From positions 53,390 to 117,389 of the forward strand of contig JAMCQL010000066.1 of assembly GCA_023381615.1 (NCBI GenBank): DNA of 64,000 nucleotides. Direction: 5' to 3'. Below the pieces are notes generated by a model, which was given only the letters and a program-made list of their open reading frames with translations, ran no database searches and was not told the DNA's origin. Every line of letters begins with the position of its first letter. Positions within the stretch are counted from its first letter, which is position 1. A program made the position numbers and the translations under genes. Source of the stretch: Bacteroidota bacterium (GTDB taxonomy: Bacteria > Bacteroidota > Ignavibacteria > Kryptoniales > JAKASW01). Of this stretch, positions 9,150 through 18,161 are shown piece after piece.

Positions 9150-10892
9150 TTATTTAAGCAAAGCCATCTTTTTCGTCATCTTATACCCGCCAAATTCCAG
9201 CGAATACAAATAGACGCCGCTTGCTACGCTCGTGCCGTGATCATCTCTTCCATCCCATACAACAAAGTGGTTTCCTTTACTCGTCATCTTGTTGTCAACA
9301 AGGTTCCTGACTTCTTTGCCAAGAACATCATAGATTTTCACAGACACCATGTTTGCAACTGGAAGTGAATAGGAAATCGTTGTCGTCGGGTTAAACGGAT
9401 TGGGATAATTCTGATTCAGCTTGTAATCGGTTGGTGTAATCACTGTCCACGGTTTCCAAATCCCGGTGGCGGTTTCCTCTAACACCCTCAGCACCTTAAC
9501 ATTTCCTGATGCTTTGTTAGCACTGTCCGACACGCCAACGTACGACAGGACTAATTCTTTTTTCCCGTCTCCACGAAGGTCGGCATACTGCATACCGGTA
9601 ACGCCGCTTCCTATGACGGAATCTCCTGGTTCAGAGTATATTTGTCGTGTAGTGTAATTCGAAGCAACCATGGGATCACCGCCCTTGTAATCAACCTCGA
9701 AAACCCGATAGTAAGCAGCTACAAAAAGACGCTTGTTCACACTATCTGCAACCACAGGGCCATACCAAGCACTAAATGTAGTTGTGTCCTGCGCTATCAT
9801 CCTGAGGTTATTTGTTGAATCGTAAGAGGTTGGACTGGAGATGTTTCCAAGTACCCACAAGGAGTTTGGGTTCCCGTAAGAGGGGTAAGTAGTGCTTGTC
9901 CCTGCCGCTTTCTTAAACAGAGTAAAATATACTTCCTGTTTTCCATCTCCATTAAAATCGGCGACAGCCCCGTTTTTCAGCGGATAGCTGTTATTAACTT
10001 TCAGAACAATTTGTTTTGACGTATCAGCCGAGTAGCTGTTAGGGCCTGTAGAGACAATGGGAAAGATAAATGTGTAAGGTCCTATGTAACCATTGTTGAA
10101 AGTCCAGATGAAGGTCTGGTTGCCACCCATGCTCTTTGCTGGTATAGCAACAAGAGGAGTAGAAGATCGATCGGCATAGATCGCTGTTTTGGTATAACTT
10201 TCTTGAACCGTTGACCAAAATCCCGACTCAAATGTTCCAGTAACGCTGAGTATTCTCACTCCATCTTCCCCGGGAAGAGTAAAAGTGCTTCCGTTGACGC
10301 CATAGTAAGAATATGTTGGATCAATAATTTCTTGAGTCCCATCGCCGTCAACATCGGCAACCCAGAAATTCTCAGGTCTAAAGGAAATCTCACCTGTATC
10401 TCCGATTATCGTATAGGGACCCAGGAACTTACTTGAATCTGGAGACCATTCCCAATCTTCATATCCTCTGTAGAACTGACTCTCACCTGCAGGAAAGTTT
10501 GCCTTTAGTCTGCCTACCGGGTAAATCAGCTCAAGATTTCCATCGCCATCCAGATCCCCCCAATGCACATCACGGGGCTCATACTGGTTTGGCGCCGAAT
10601 AGGTAACAGGTGCAACGGGAAACAACCGAATGAATTTCATGGTGTCACCAGTACCGGCGTACTCAAACATAGCAACGGAAGGTCCTTTGTAAGCTGTGAC
10701 ATAAATTTCTCGTTTTCCGTTCTTATTCAGGTCAACCCCGGCAAGAACGCTCCTGCCTGCACCGATCTGTCCTAAAAGTGTGTCAGACCCCGTGTTGGAA
10801 TTTTTCCAATTCAAATTCCATGAGGTTTGGCTCATTGCAATCATAGGGACCGAAAGTACGAGAGCCACTAAAGTAATAAGCAATTTTTTCAT
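9150..10892 (-). CDS. Secreted FG-GAP/VCBS-repeat protein with T9SS sorting domain
   Basis: 580 residues with a signal peptide (1-21, ending at AMS/Q). At least five FG-GAP/VCBS-type calcium-loop repeats are visible: VDLNKNGKREIYV, GDLDGDGNLELIYP, VADVDGDGTQEIIDP, VADFNGDGKQEVYFT and YADLRGDGKKELVLS. Together these would form a beta-propeller adhesion or binding module. The C-terminal 85 residues are a T9SS type A sorting domain (LNQNYPNPFNPTTTISYSLP ... GVYLYSLEFGGYKMTKKMALL). AGGAGG sits 6 nt before the ATG. It is the last gene of the second receptor module, 30 bp after the PorV-like gene and just before a strong terminator. A surface binding protein is likely; no catalytic motif was seen. 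Confidence 0.88.
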   Translation of the reverse strand: MKKLLITLVALVLSVPMIAMSQTSWNLNWKNSNTGSDTLLGQIGAGRSVLAGVDLNKNGKREIYVTAYKGPSVAMFEYAGTGDTMKFIRLFPVAPVTYSAPNQYEPRDVHWGDLDGDGNLELIYPVGRLKANFPAGESQFYRGYEDWEWSPDSSKFLGPYTIIGDTGEISFRPENFWVADVDGDGTQEIIDPTYSYYGVNGSTFTLPGEDGVRILSVTGTFESGFWSTVQESYTKTAIYADRSSTPLVAIPAKSMGGNQTFIWTFNNGYIGPYTFIFPIVSTGPNSYSADTSKQIVLKVNNSYPLKNGAVADFNGDGKQEVYFTLFKKAAGTSTTYPSYGNPNSLWVLGNISSPTSYDSTNNLRMIAQDTTTFSAWYGPVVADSVNKRLFVAAYYRVFEVDYKGGDPMVASNYTTRQIYSEPGDSVIGSGVTGMQYADLRGDGKKELVLSYVGVSDSANKASGNVKVLRVLEETATGIWKPWTVITPTDYKLNQNYPNPFNPTTTISYSLPVANMVSVKIYDVLGKEVRNLVDNKMTSKGNHFVVWDGRDDHGTSVASGVYLYSLEFGGYKMTKKMALLK

Positions 10893-10922
10893 TGCCTTCC
10901 TCCTTTTATTTTATTCTATTGT

Positions 10923-11921
10923 TCAAAAATCCAGCGCAAAAGTAAAGCGCTGTATGTTTAATAGACGACCAAATGCGCCGTAAGAATAGTCAACTTTCAT
11001 CGTCAATGCGTTCGACACATATACCTGCACTCCGCCACCAAGCGTAAGTCCCGCTTCCCTGTCCGGTATTCCAAGCTCCTGATATCCCGCGCGCAATGAT
11101 ACAATATTATTCCAGTTGTATTCTCCACCGACATTGACATACTCGGAGTTGTCATTCGAGTGAACAACATCGCTTGCCAGCACCAAGTTATTCATCCCGT
11201 CTTGAAGTACCTGAAACGCGAGACCAACACACAACCGTAAAGGAAGATCATATTGAACTGTTTTCAAGGTCGAAACAACGTTTGGATCATTACCTACCTG
11301 AATTACTCTGTTTAGATCGGCTCCTGTCATCTGCATCTTAGTACCAAAGTTGGAAATAGCCGCGCCGATTGACAATATTCCGACTTTGTATAATGTTCCC
11401 ACATCTATTGCAAATGCGGAAGCGCCTGAATTCTTAATTTGGTCATTAACATACTTAGCGTTAATCCCAAAAGAGAAATCATCTGACAATCGGCGAGAGT
11501 ACCCGACTGTTAGCGCCAAACTTGTCGGTGTGAACATCTCGCCTGTTCCGTCAGGCTGCTGGACCGTGGTTACCTCCATTTGGCCATAATTCAAAGAAGT
11601 AACAGAGACGCCAACCGCGTTGTCTCCGAACGGAGCAACTGCCGACACAAACTCGTATTTTATACCGGCAAGCCAATTTGCGTGCATAAACATTGCTTCA
11701 GTTCTGTCGAGTCTGACCATTCCTGCAGGATTCCACCAAATTGACGAAGCGTCATTCGCTTGAGCGACAAAGGCGCCGCCCATTCCCATCGCCCTGCTTC
11801 CCGGTTCCATTTTCAAAAATTGACCGGCGGTTGTGGCGACTTTCGATGCACCTTGAGAATAAGCCAAAGCAGGCAAACAAGCCATCAAAAACAATAATGT
11901 CGAAATTCTTTTGAAGCTCAT
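10923..11921 (-). CDS. PorV/PorQ-family outer-membrane protein
   Basis: 332 residues from ATG 11921, which has GGAGG 9 nt upstream; an upstream in-frame start at 11942 lacks this. The signal peptide ends at AYSQ. The family opening FLKMEPGSRAMGMGGAFVAQ with WWNPAGMVRL is clear, followed by a barrel ending in FALDF. PorV proteins carry T9SS cargo at the outer membrane, which fits the T9SS-tagged proteins encoded on either side. It is the paralogue of the gene at 360-1655 but has a normal N-terminus with no repeat, which makes it a useful reference for the size of that insert. Confidence 0.9.
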   Translation of the reverse strand: MSFKRISTLLFLMACLPALAYSQGASKVATTAGQFLKMEPGSRAMGMGGAFVAQANDASSIWWNPAGMVRLDRTEAMFMHANWLAGIKYEFVSAVAPFGDNAVGVSVTSLNYGQMEVTTVQQPDGTGEMFTPTSLALTVGYSRRLSDDFSFGINAKYVNDQIKNSGASAFAIDVGTLYKVGILSIGAAISNFGTKMQMTGADLNRVIQVGNDPNVVSTLKTVQYDLPLRLCVGLAFQVLQDGMNNLVLASDVVHSNDNSEYVNVGGEYNWNNIVSLRAGYQELGIPDREAGLTLGGGVQVYVSNALTMKVDYSYGAFGRLLNIQRFTFALDF

Positions 11922-11943
11922 CTTAAAAACCTCCGAATACAAT

Positions 11944-14745
11944 TCACTTTATTATGGCAAACTTTCCAATTTTGGTTCCGATACCGGGGGCATCGATCTG
12001 ATAAATGTAAATTCCGTACGCGACCTCAATCCCATCTTTTGAAATAAGATTCCAGTTTTCACTGCCGTCGGAGATGCTGCTGTGGTCAATCGTCTGAACC
12101 AATTCTCCATTCACGGTATAAATTCTTATTGTGCAGACAGCGGGCAAATGCGTGAACTTGATGATCTTCTCGCCTCGCGTCCCACTGAAAACGGTGCTGC
12201 CTGTTTCCCAATCGGCGGCAACTATGTAAGGATTCGGAACCACACGAATGTTGTCAAGCACGCTGCTCGGCGTCTTGGGGGCAGAGGTGGTTTTTACAGT
12301 GCTGATAGAATACAGGTCTTTGCCCGGCACTAATGGTTTGCTAATGGTGATTCGAGCAATATCTCCTGCCTTCGGCGGCACAGGAGCCAAATTGGAAGGC
12401 TGTGTGAACACAACTTGCCATGAAGTTGAATCGATAGATTTTCCGTCATGTGAGTAAGCGAACACAATGGTTGAACCAGCGTACAAGGTATCGACGTTGT
12501 ATTGGCTTGTCAAAAGTATAGGTTTGACCCGGATATTGTTCGTTATATCCCAACATTGAAATTTCACCGGTCGGTGGAAAACGATGTCGGTGTCTTGGAC
12601 AGTATCAAAGAATCTAATTTCATAATCTGCCGGGACTCTGCTGCTCTTTATCCTGGGATTCTGTGTGTATAATGACGCATTTACCTGATAAGTGCTGCTG
12701 CCAACTCGCCAACCTGTTAGAGAATCAATCGGTGAAATCTGGGAAACATCGTTTATCACGTAACTCAACCCATCCGCGAAAATTTCTTTTCCACCGGAAA
12801 AATCAGTTCCACTCACAAGGACTTTTCCCGTGTTCGAATCAGTTATTACCGCTAATTTTGTCCCAGTAGAGTCATACAAAAATGACAGGTTGTAAGTATC
12901 TCCCGTTAACCTAAACGGATCTATAACAGAGACATTCGGAATAACAGTGGAAACCCCTCCGGTCTTATTCAAAGAGAAAGAGCCGTAAGCCAACCCCGTC
13001 GGCGGCGCGTCTGGAGTTATCTTAACTGCGTTCGGGTCAGTGGGATTTTCAAGATTAGAAATTGACAAGCCATTTTCGATTGGAGGAAGACGAAGAGTGG
13101 TGTCGCCAGTCGTGTAAGCCGTCACCAGATAGTAGTATGTCACGCCATCGGTCACGGTGTTGTCCACATACTGATGCACCAATCCGCTATTGTCTCCAAG
13201 ATAGAAATGCACACCGTCAAAACCTGGGTCGGTGGGGCGCAAACCATTTATGTCCAAAGGAAACGCGCCTTGGTAAGAATCCACTTTGTCAAATTGAGCG
13301 AGTGGTCTCACAAGAACAGGATTTCCGTTTAAGTCCGTAATCGGTTGACCCCAATTCACGCCATCGGTGCTTCTATAAATTTTGTAACCTTCAAAGTCGT
13401 GTGCTCCGGTCAGCGGATCAACAGAAGATTCTGCTCGGTCATTCCAATAAAGGGTGACTTGCTTATCGCCCGCCACAGCATGAAGGATTGGCGCTGTCGG
13501 CGCCTTTGCGCTTTGATAATTTGCGGTCTTAATCAACCTCGCACCAGCAATGTTCCTCATGAGATTAGTGCTGTCGGAACCAAGGACAATGGCCATTTCA
13601 AAACGCTTTGTCTGTCCCGGATTAAGCGTGAAAGGACCAGAAGTAAGCCACCAAATAGAGTCGCCATCATAACTGTTTGACGGTGCAAGATTGCTGACAG
13701 GTTTTCTAGGAGTCATTGCTTGCTGATAGACGAGACTGTCCTGGATGTTAAGAAGATTACCGTAGTGGACAACATAGCAACTTGTGATTCCCAGCTCTTT
13801 GCCGTTGTCATCGGTCGGAGTCTGAAGAACAACTTCACCTAACCAACCCGGTGTAACGCCCTGCCATTCCGGTATTGTTTGGCTTCCGTGTCCGTTGGTA
13901 GCAAAAGTGTAGATAATGCCTGAGTTTATGAGATCGGTTCGAGTAGTATTGTTCTCGAAATTATCGCTTCCGCCGACGCTTCCATCACTGAAAAATCCAA
14001 AGAATGCGTTTGGGATCGGTTTAGTGTTTATATTCTTCAACTCATAAGTCAAGAATAATATATTTTGGGCTAGAGCATTCGAATATTGATAAGTCCTTGC
14101 GGTAACCTGGACTCCGAGTCCTTTCATATTTGGTGTCAGCTTCTCTAAAGGATTAACGTTTCCGAAGTTTCCTGTAGAGTCTTGATCTGACATAACGTAC
14201 ATCGTCTCCAGATCAGATAGGACTTGACCCGGTTGTGCATAGACACTGTCACTCAACCACTGGGTCCAATCAGGCGGCCAAGTTGTTGCGTCATTGCTCG
14301 TGGCAAAAGCATTCGAGTTTGCAGTGTTCAAATATCTTCCGTCCGGCTCAAACTTGTCGGAACCGCCGTCCTGGATGCCGTCCTCGGTAAGCGATACAGA
14401 ATCTCCAAGTGTGTTTAGTATCCGTGCTCCGACTACAGGGCCAAATTCATAACCGTAATCGCGTCCGCTAAATGCAGGCCATTCGATCTTCGGTCTGTTG
14501 AAAGCTCGGGGCCCACCGATAGAGCCGAAGTTGGCAATTCGCGTCCTGATTTTGTTGCCGGAGATTACCATGGAGCGCCGGTCGGCATGAGACATTATCT
14601 TGAAAAAATCTGCGGGAACCTGCACGGCATATTTGAGCAAGATGACTTTGTTTGGCTTCTTGTTTCCGTTATCATTGGTACCTGCAAAAACATAGGCCGT
14701 CGAGAAGAGGATTAGTATTAAAACAAATGATCTAAAAAATTTCAT
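11944..14745 (-). CDS. Large secreted protein with FN3-like domain and T9SS type A sorting domain
   Basis: 933 residues, signal peptide 1-21 (ending at VFAG). Same architecture as the protein at 1661-4282: a long N-terminal part without recognised enzyme motif, a fibronectin-III-like domain in the middle (PILHAVAGDKQVTLYWNDRA, FEGYKIYRSTDG), a further beta-rich part, and a C-terminal T9SS type A sorting domain (VVPNPYIVAADWETG ... GIYIYQIDAPGIGTKIGKFA). AGGAG sits 10 nt before the ATG. Flanked by its TonB receptor (21 bp upstream) and a PorV-like gene (22 bp downstream). It probably cooperates with the receptor at the cell surface; the substrate is unknown. Confidence 0.88.
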   Translation of the reverse strand: MKFFRSFVLILILFSTAYVFAGTNDNGNKKPNKVILLKYAVQVPADFFKIMSHADRRSMVISGNKIRTRIANFGSIGGPRAFNRPKIEWPAFSGRDYGYEFGPVVGARILNTLGDSVSLTEDGIQDGGSDKFEPDGRYLNTANSNAFATSNDATTWPPDWTQWLSDSVYAQPGQVLSDLETMYVMSDQDSTGNFGNVNPLEKLTPNMKGLGVQVTARTYQYSNALAQNILFLTYELKNINTKPIPNAFFGFFSDGSVGGSDNFENNTTRTDLINSGIIYTFATNGHGSQTIPEWQGVTPGWLGEVVLQTPTDDNGKELGITSCYVVHYGNLLNIQDSLVYQQAMTPRKPVSNLAPSNSYDGDSIWWLTSGPFTLNPGQTKRFEMAIVLGSDSTNLMRNIAGARLIKTANYQSAKAPTAPILHAVAGDKQVTLYWNDRAESSVDPLTGAHDFEGYKIYRSTDGVNWGQPITDLNGNPVLVRPLAQFDKVDSYQGAFPLDINGLRPTDPGFDGVHFYLGDNSGLVHQYVDNTVTDGVTYYYLVTAYTTGDTTLRLPPIENGLSISNLENPTDPNAVKITPDAPPTGLAYGSFSLNKTGGVSTVIPNVSVIDPFRLTGDTYNLSFLYDSTGTKLAVITDSNTGKVLVSGTDFSGGKEIFADGLSYVINDVSQISPIDSLTGWRVGSSTYQVNASLYTQNPRIKSSRVPADYEIRFFDTVQDTDIVFHRPVKFQCWDITNNIRVKPILLTSQYNVDTLYAGSTIVFAYSHDGKSIDSTSWQVVFTQPSNLAPVPPKAGDIARITISKPLVPGKDLYSISTVKTTSAPKTPSSVLDNIRVVPNPYIVAADWETGSTVFSGTRGEKIIKFTHLPAVCTIRIYTVNGELVQTIDHSSISDGSENWNLISKDGIEVAYGIYIYQIDAPGIGTKIGKFAIIK

Positions 14746-14766
14746 AGCGTTTAGTCTCCTACGGAT

Positions 14767-17451
14767 TTAAAAGAGCACAGACAAACCGACTTGAACAAGA
14801 CGCGGCGGAGCGTAATAGGACGGGTTATTCCAATAGCTGCTCGGGACCAGTCCGCGCGGAACCTGTTCCTGATATTGAGCAGGTTGAAGCGCGTAAGTCA
14901 CTGCCGGATCGATCGAAGTAAGACTGTACGTTGCTGTTCCTGTGTTGGAGTACACTATTATTTGATTGAGATTATCAAGCAGGTTGTAAACTCTCAGAAA
15001 GACTTCAGAGTGTACACCCATTATCTCCAGTTCCTTAGTAGCATATAGGTCCACATCAAACGTCGAGGGCATTCTCGCGCTGTTTTGAAGCTGGCCTTGG
15101 ATTATTTCGCCTTTTTCATCTGTCGGAGTGTAAGGCAGACCGCTGCCGTATTTAGCCACCAAACCGACATTCCAATTCCCCGGATATCCTAATTCTCCGG
15201 TGAAGGTCAGTGTGTGTCTCTGATCCCAATTGAGAGGAACCAACTGGTTGTTCACCGGCTGCTTATTTGCAATGGCGATAAACTCGGCCTCCGGATCGGA
15301 TGCCTTACCTTCTGCCACCTGATAAGTGTAGCTCAGGTTGAACCCGAAGATTCCAACGTGTCTCTTCAAGAAGTTGATGTTTATTCCTTTGACGTCGCCG
15401 TAATCGAGGTTGACTATTTGGAAATACTCATCGCCCGCGGCGGTCGTCCCGACAAGTTCGGTACCGGTTAGATTTTGTATATTCTTGAAATAGATCGAAG
15501 CATCGAGCGAAAACATGTCTTCGAAGGATTGTTTGAATCCCATTTCGTACGTAACCGTTTTTTCCGGCTTGAGATTGCCGCCGCCCAACAGGTTCTGAGT
15601 CGGCCGTCCTGACTCGATGAGGAAATTTGGATTCGTGTAGATGAGATAATACGGCGGTACTTGGAAAAAATGGCCGTAAGAGAAATACATCACGGCAGTT
15701 TCAGTGATTGGGTAAGAAACGCCAAGCCTTGGACTCCATTGATCCGACGGGCCGACAGTCTCACGGGGTCCAAACGGGTTGGCGGCGTTGACCAGCTTCT
15801 GAGCGTCAGGTCTAAAATAATCATATCGCAATCCTACATTCACAATTATTTCTTTGAATTCCAGTTTGTCCTGGATGAATGCAGCGCCCTCAAACGGATA
15901 TCTCAGAAAATAATTGTGGAAATAGACAATGTTTGGATTGTTATTTGTTAGATCAGGGATGTAAGCGCTTGGTGTATAATCATTGTAATAGAACCGGTAA
16001 GGTTTCATCTCGAAGCCGGCCTTGACGAGATTGTGCTCGTCAACCTGACTTGTTACGTCGCCTTTCAACTGCCACATTCGCTGGTCTCTGAACTCCCAAA
16101 AATCCGTAGTCCCTAAACGGATGTAACCATAAGAGAAATAGATCGGCGGCGTGAGATAAGCCGAATCCAGGTAATTGGGATAGACATATTGCTGGTAACG
16201 CTGGTAATAATACGCACCCTGCAATTCCGCAAAGGTGTTGTTAGAGAAAGAATAGCTGAGTAGTGCAGAAATCAAATTGCTCTGCGTGTTTTGTTGGGGC
16301 AAGCCGTCCGGCACAAACATCATCCTATGGTTGAAAGTTTGGTAATCCACATTCTGCCAAACAGTGTTGAGATTCAATTTCAGAGTCGGCGTTATGTCAT
16401 AGGTCAGGCTGCCGGCGAAGTTTTTCTCAGACGAGTGATTTAGTGAAACGCGCTGCATGAAGTTAGGGCTTGTGCTGTCCGGAGCAACGGCGAAACCTCC
16501 GAAATTGTACGGATCATTTTTGACCGTATCGAGCGGAGGATTTACGGCGTATCGCCTGTACCCGTAAAGATAGCCGTCAGTATTGAACAACCTGCCGTCA
16601 AAATGAAACCTTAGATTTGGAATGGCTGGCACAGGTCCGCCAAGACTAAGTTGGATATTTCTATCGTTGAGAGGATTTATGATATTGATATCCTGAAACA
16701 CGTTTGTGCGTGTTGAGACGTAGTCTCCGATGTAAGCACTTACCCTTCCCTCTAATTTATCCGAGCCTTGTCTGGTTGTTATGTTGATTATTCCGCTCTC
16801 CGAATTTCCATATTCCGCATTGAAAGCGCCCGTGATCGTTTGCAATTCCTGGATCGAGCTGTTATTCAAATTGATATTACCGTAGCCTCCGGTATAAAGA
16901 TCGTTTACTTCAACACCGTTGATAATGAAAACAGTCTCATTGGCTCTGCCACCTCGCAAATGCAGACCGCCACTTGCGTCCTGCACTACGCCTGACTGAG
17001 TCGCCAACACTTCTTGAAGATTTTGAACGGGCAATGCGCGGATTTGCTGATCGGTGATCGTCACAGTTGACGCGGTAACATCCTTCTGCACCAACGGCCG
17101 TTGAGCAACGATCTTTACTTCAGGCAAACCGACCGCTTCTTCTTTCATCGAGAAATCTAACTGCGTAGTCAAATCAATATTCACCTGGACATTCGACTCC
17201 AAGACCGGTGTGTAACCTATCGCATATGCTCGGACCGTATACGTGCCCGGTGGAATGTTTATGATGAAGTAACGTCCATTGATATCTGTTGCTGCCCCAA
17301 GCGTTGTGCCTTGGATTTGTATGGTGGCTCCGACAAGTGGTTCTCCGGTGGATGCATCTTTAACAACCCCCGCAATTTTTCCTGTAGTGCCGGCAAATGA
17401 TGCTACAGATAGACTACACACAACGACGCAATAAACTAAAAGCGCCTTCAT
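14767..17451 (-). CDS. TonB-dependent receptor with carboxypeptidase-regulatory-like domain
   Basis: 894 residues: signal peptide 1-20 (ending at SFA/GTTG), CarboxypepD_reg-like domain (GKIAGVVKDASTGEPLVGAT), plug (LHLRGGRANETVFIINGVEV, ESGIINITTRQGS), then a barrel ending in VQVGLSVLF with the terminal Phe typical of outer-membrane barrels. AGGAG lies 8 nt before the ATG. It heads the second module (receptor, T9SS protein, PorV-like, FG-GAP protein) and is a paralogue of the receptor at 4297-7341; the two share the same secretion signal layout and domain order. Confidence 0.92.
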   Translation of the reverse strand: MKALLVYCVVVCSLSVASFAGTTGKIAGVVKDASTGEPLVGATIQIQGTTLGAATDINGRYFIINIPPGTYTVRAYAIGYTPVLESNVQVNIDLTTQLDFSMKEEAVGLPEVKIVAQRPLVQKDVTASTVTITDQQIRALPVQNLQEVLATQSGVVQDASGGLHLRGGRANETVFIINGVEVNDLYTGGYGNINLNNSSIQELQTITGAFNAEYGNSESGIINITTRQGSDKLEGRVSAYIGDYVSTRTNVFQDINIINPLNDRNIQLSLGGPVPAIPNLRFHFDGRLFNTDGYLYGYRRYAVNPPLDTVKNDPYNFGGFAVAPDSTSPNFMQRVSLNHSSEKNFAGSLTYDITPTLKLNLNTVWQNVDYQTFNHRMMFVPDGLPQQNTQSNLISALLSYSFSNNTFAELQGAYYYQRYQQYVYPNYLDSAYLTPPIYFSYGYIRLGTTDFWEFRDQRMWQLKGDVTSQVDEHNLVKAGFEMKPYRFYYNDYTPSAYIPDLTNNNPNIVYFHNYFLRYPFEGAAFIQDKLEFKEIIVNVGLRYDYFRPDAQKLVNAANPFGPRETVGPSDQWSPRLGVSYPITETAVMYFSYGHFFQVPPYYLIYTNPNFLIESGRPTQNLLGGGNLKPEKTVTYEMGFKQSFEDMFSLDASIYFKNIQNLTGTELVGTTAAGDEYFQIVNLDYGDVKGININFLKRHVGIFGFNLSYTYQVAEGKASDPEAEFIAIANKQPVNNQLVPLNWDQRHTLTFTGELGYPGNWNVGLVAKYGSGLPYTPTDEKGEIIQGQLQNSARMPSTFDVDLYATKELEIMGVHSEVFLRVYNLLDNLNQIIVYSNTGTATYSLTSIDPAVTYALQPAQYQEQVPRGLVPSSYWNNPSYYAPPRLVQVGLSVLF

Positions 17452-17567
17452 TACTCAACTCCTTTTTGGAAGTACACTGGAAGGAATGTGCTTAGGAATT
17501 TAATATGCTTTGGGAAGGAAAAATTCAGTGACAATTTTCGATTTGCAATCCTCTTAATTTTACGTCC

Positions 17568-17597
17568 TAATATTTGCAATTAAACTTAATTAGTCAA
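17568..17597 (-). promoter_or_regulatory. Possible promoter of the second receptor module
   Basis: On the minus strand, TTGACT (17597-17592), an 18-bp spacer and TATTAG (17573-17568) form a sigma-70-like promoter about 115 bp upstream of the receptor start. It is a weak consensus match, supported mainly by position. Confidence 0.3.
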
Positions 17598-17706
17598 TAG
17601 CCGCAGAAGAATTTATTTAAGAAAAAATCTTGTTTATTGAATTGCAAAAAGTTTAAAAGACGCTCATCCTTGTTTCGAAGAAGCTCACTGTTTATTTTAT
17701 AAAAGT

Positions 17707-17765
17707 GCGCGAGTAATTCAGCCCCCGCCTGCGGCGGGGTGAAGTCCGAATGCCGGCTTCCCAAG
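17707..17765 (+). pseudogene. Broken tRNA-Gly copy carrying a 17-nt hairpin
   Basis: The 5' half of a tRNA-Gly-like sequence (GCGCGAGTAATTCAG against GCGGGAGTAGTTCAG in the intact gene 130 bp downstream) is followed by the perfect hairpin CCCCGCC-TGC-GGCGGGG (17723-17739) in the D-arm region. An anticodon-arm-like stretch ending GCTTCCCAAG then follows, with no T-arm or 3' acceptor. It cannot fold as a tRNA. Confidence 0.45.
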
Positions 17766-17835
17766 TTCTGTTCCGCCGTGGCTTGCGAAGCATGCACGTG
17801 TCGGAACGAGTATCCTCATTTCGACGACTTAATAC

Positions 17836-17907
17836 GCGGGAGTAGTTCAGCGGTAGAACGCCAGCTTCCCAAGCTGGATGTCGCGGGTTCGATCCCCGTC
17901 TCCCGCT
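17836..17907 (+). tRNA. tRNA-Gly (CCC)
   Basis: 72 nt, full cloverleaf: acceptor GCGGGAG/CTCCCGC, anticodon stem CCAGC/GCTGG with loop TTCCCAA (anticodon CCC), T-arm GCGGGTTCGATCCCCGT, discriminator U as usual for Gly. No encoded CCA. Confidence 0.95.
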
Positions 17908-17920
17908 CAAGTTATTTCAG

Positions 17921-17995
17921 GGGCAGTTAGCTCAGCTGGTTCAGAGCACGTGCCTTACAAGCATGAGGTCAGAGGTTCGAATCCTCTACTGCCCA
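17921..17995 (+). tRNA. tRNA-Val (TAC)
   Basis: 75 nt, 13 nt after tRNA-Gly and probably in the same transcript: acceptor GGGCAGT/ACTGCCC, anticodon loop CTTACAA (anticodon TAC), T-arm AGAGGTTCGAATCCTCT, discriminator A. Confidence 0.95.
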
Positions 17996-18038
17996 CAAAC
18001 TCTTTGTTCCTTTCCTAATCGTAGCCTCAACAGGTGAT

Positions 18039-18106
18039 GAGAGACAAACGGCGAACTCCAGTCACCTTCTTATTCGGTAACCGGAGTTCCACCGTTCACA
18101 TCTCTC
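18039..18106. terminator. Long hairpin between tRNA genes and a lipoprotein gene
   Basis: Nested inverted repeats GAGAGA/TCTCTC, GAACTCC/GGAGTTC and an inner GTCACC/GGTAAC stem, with TTTATAT on the plus-strand side. It lies between plus-strand tRNAs and the minus-strand lipoprotein gene, so it is a candidate (possibly two-way) terminator. Confidence 0.4.
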
Positions 18107-18161
18107 TTTATATCAAATACGTTAGGACAAACAGCGCGAACACGTGCGTGCTTATTGCCGC

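Noticed and set aside
17766..17830. TTGCGAAGCATGCA with GTTCCG/CGGAAC arms as another attC-like repeat
   Set aside because: It shares the TTGCGAAGCAT core with the array repeats but lacks the outer cores and conserved flanks, so the match may be chance.
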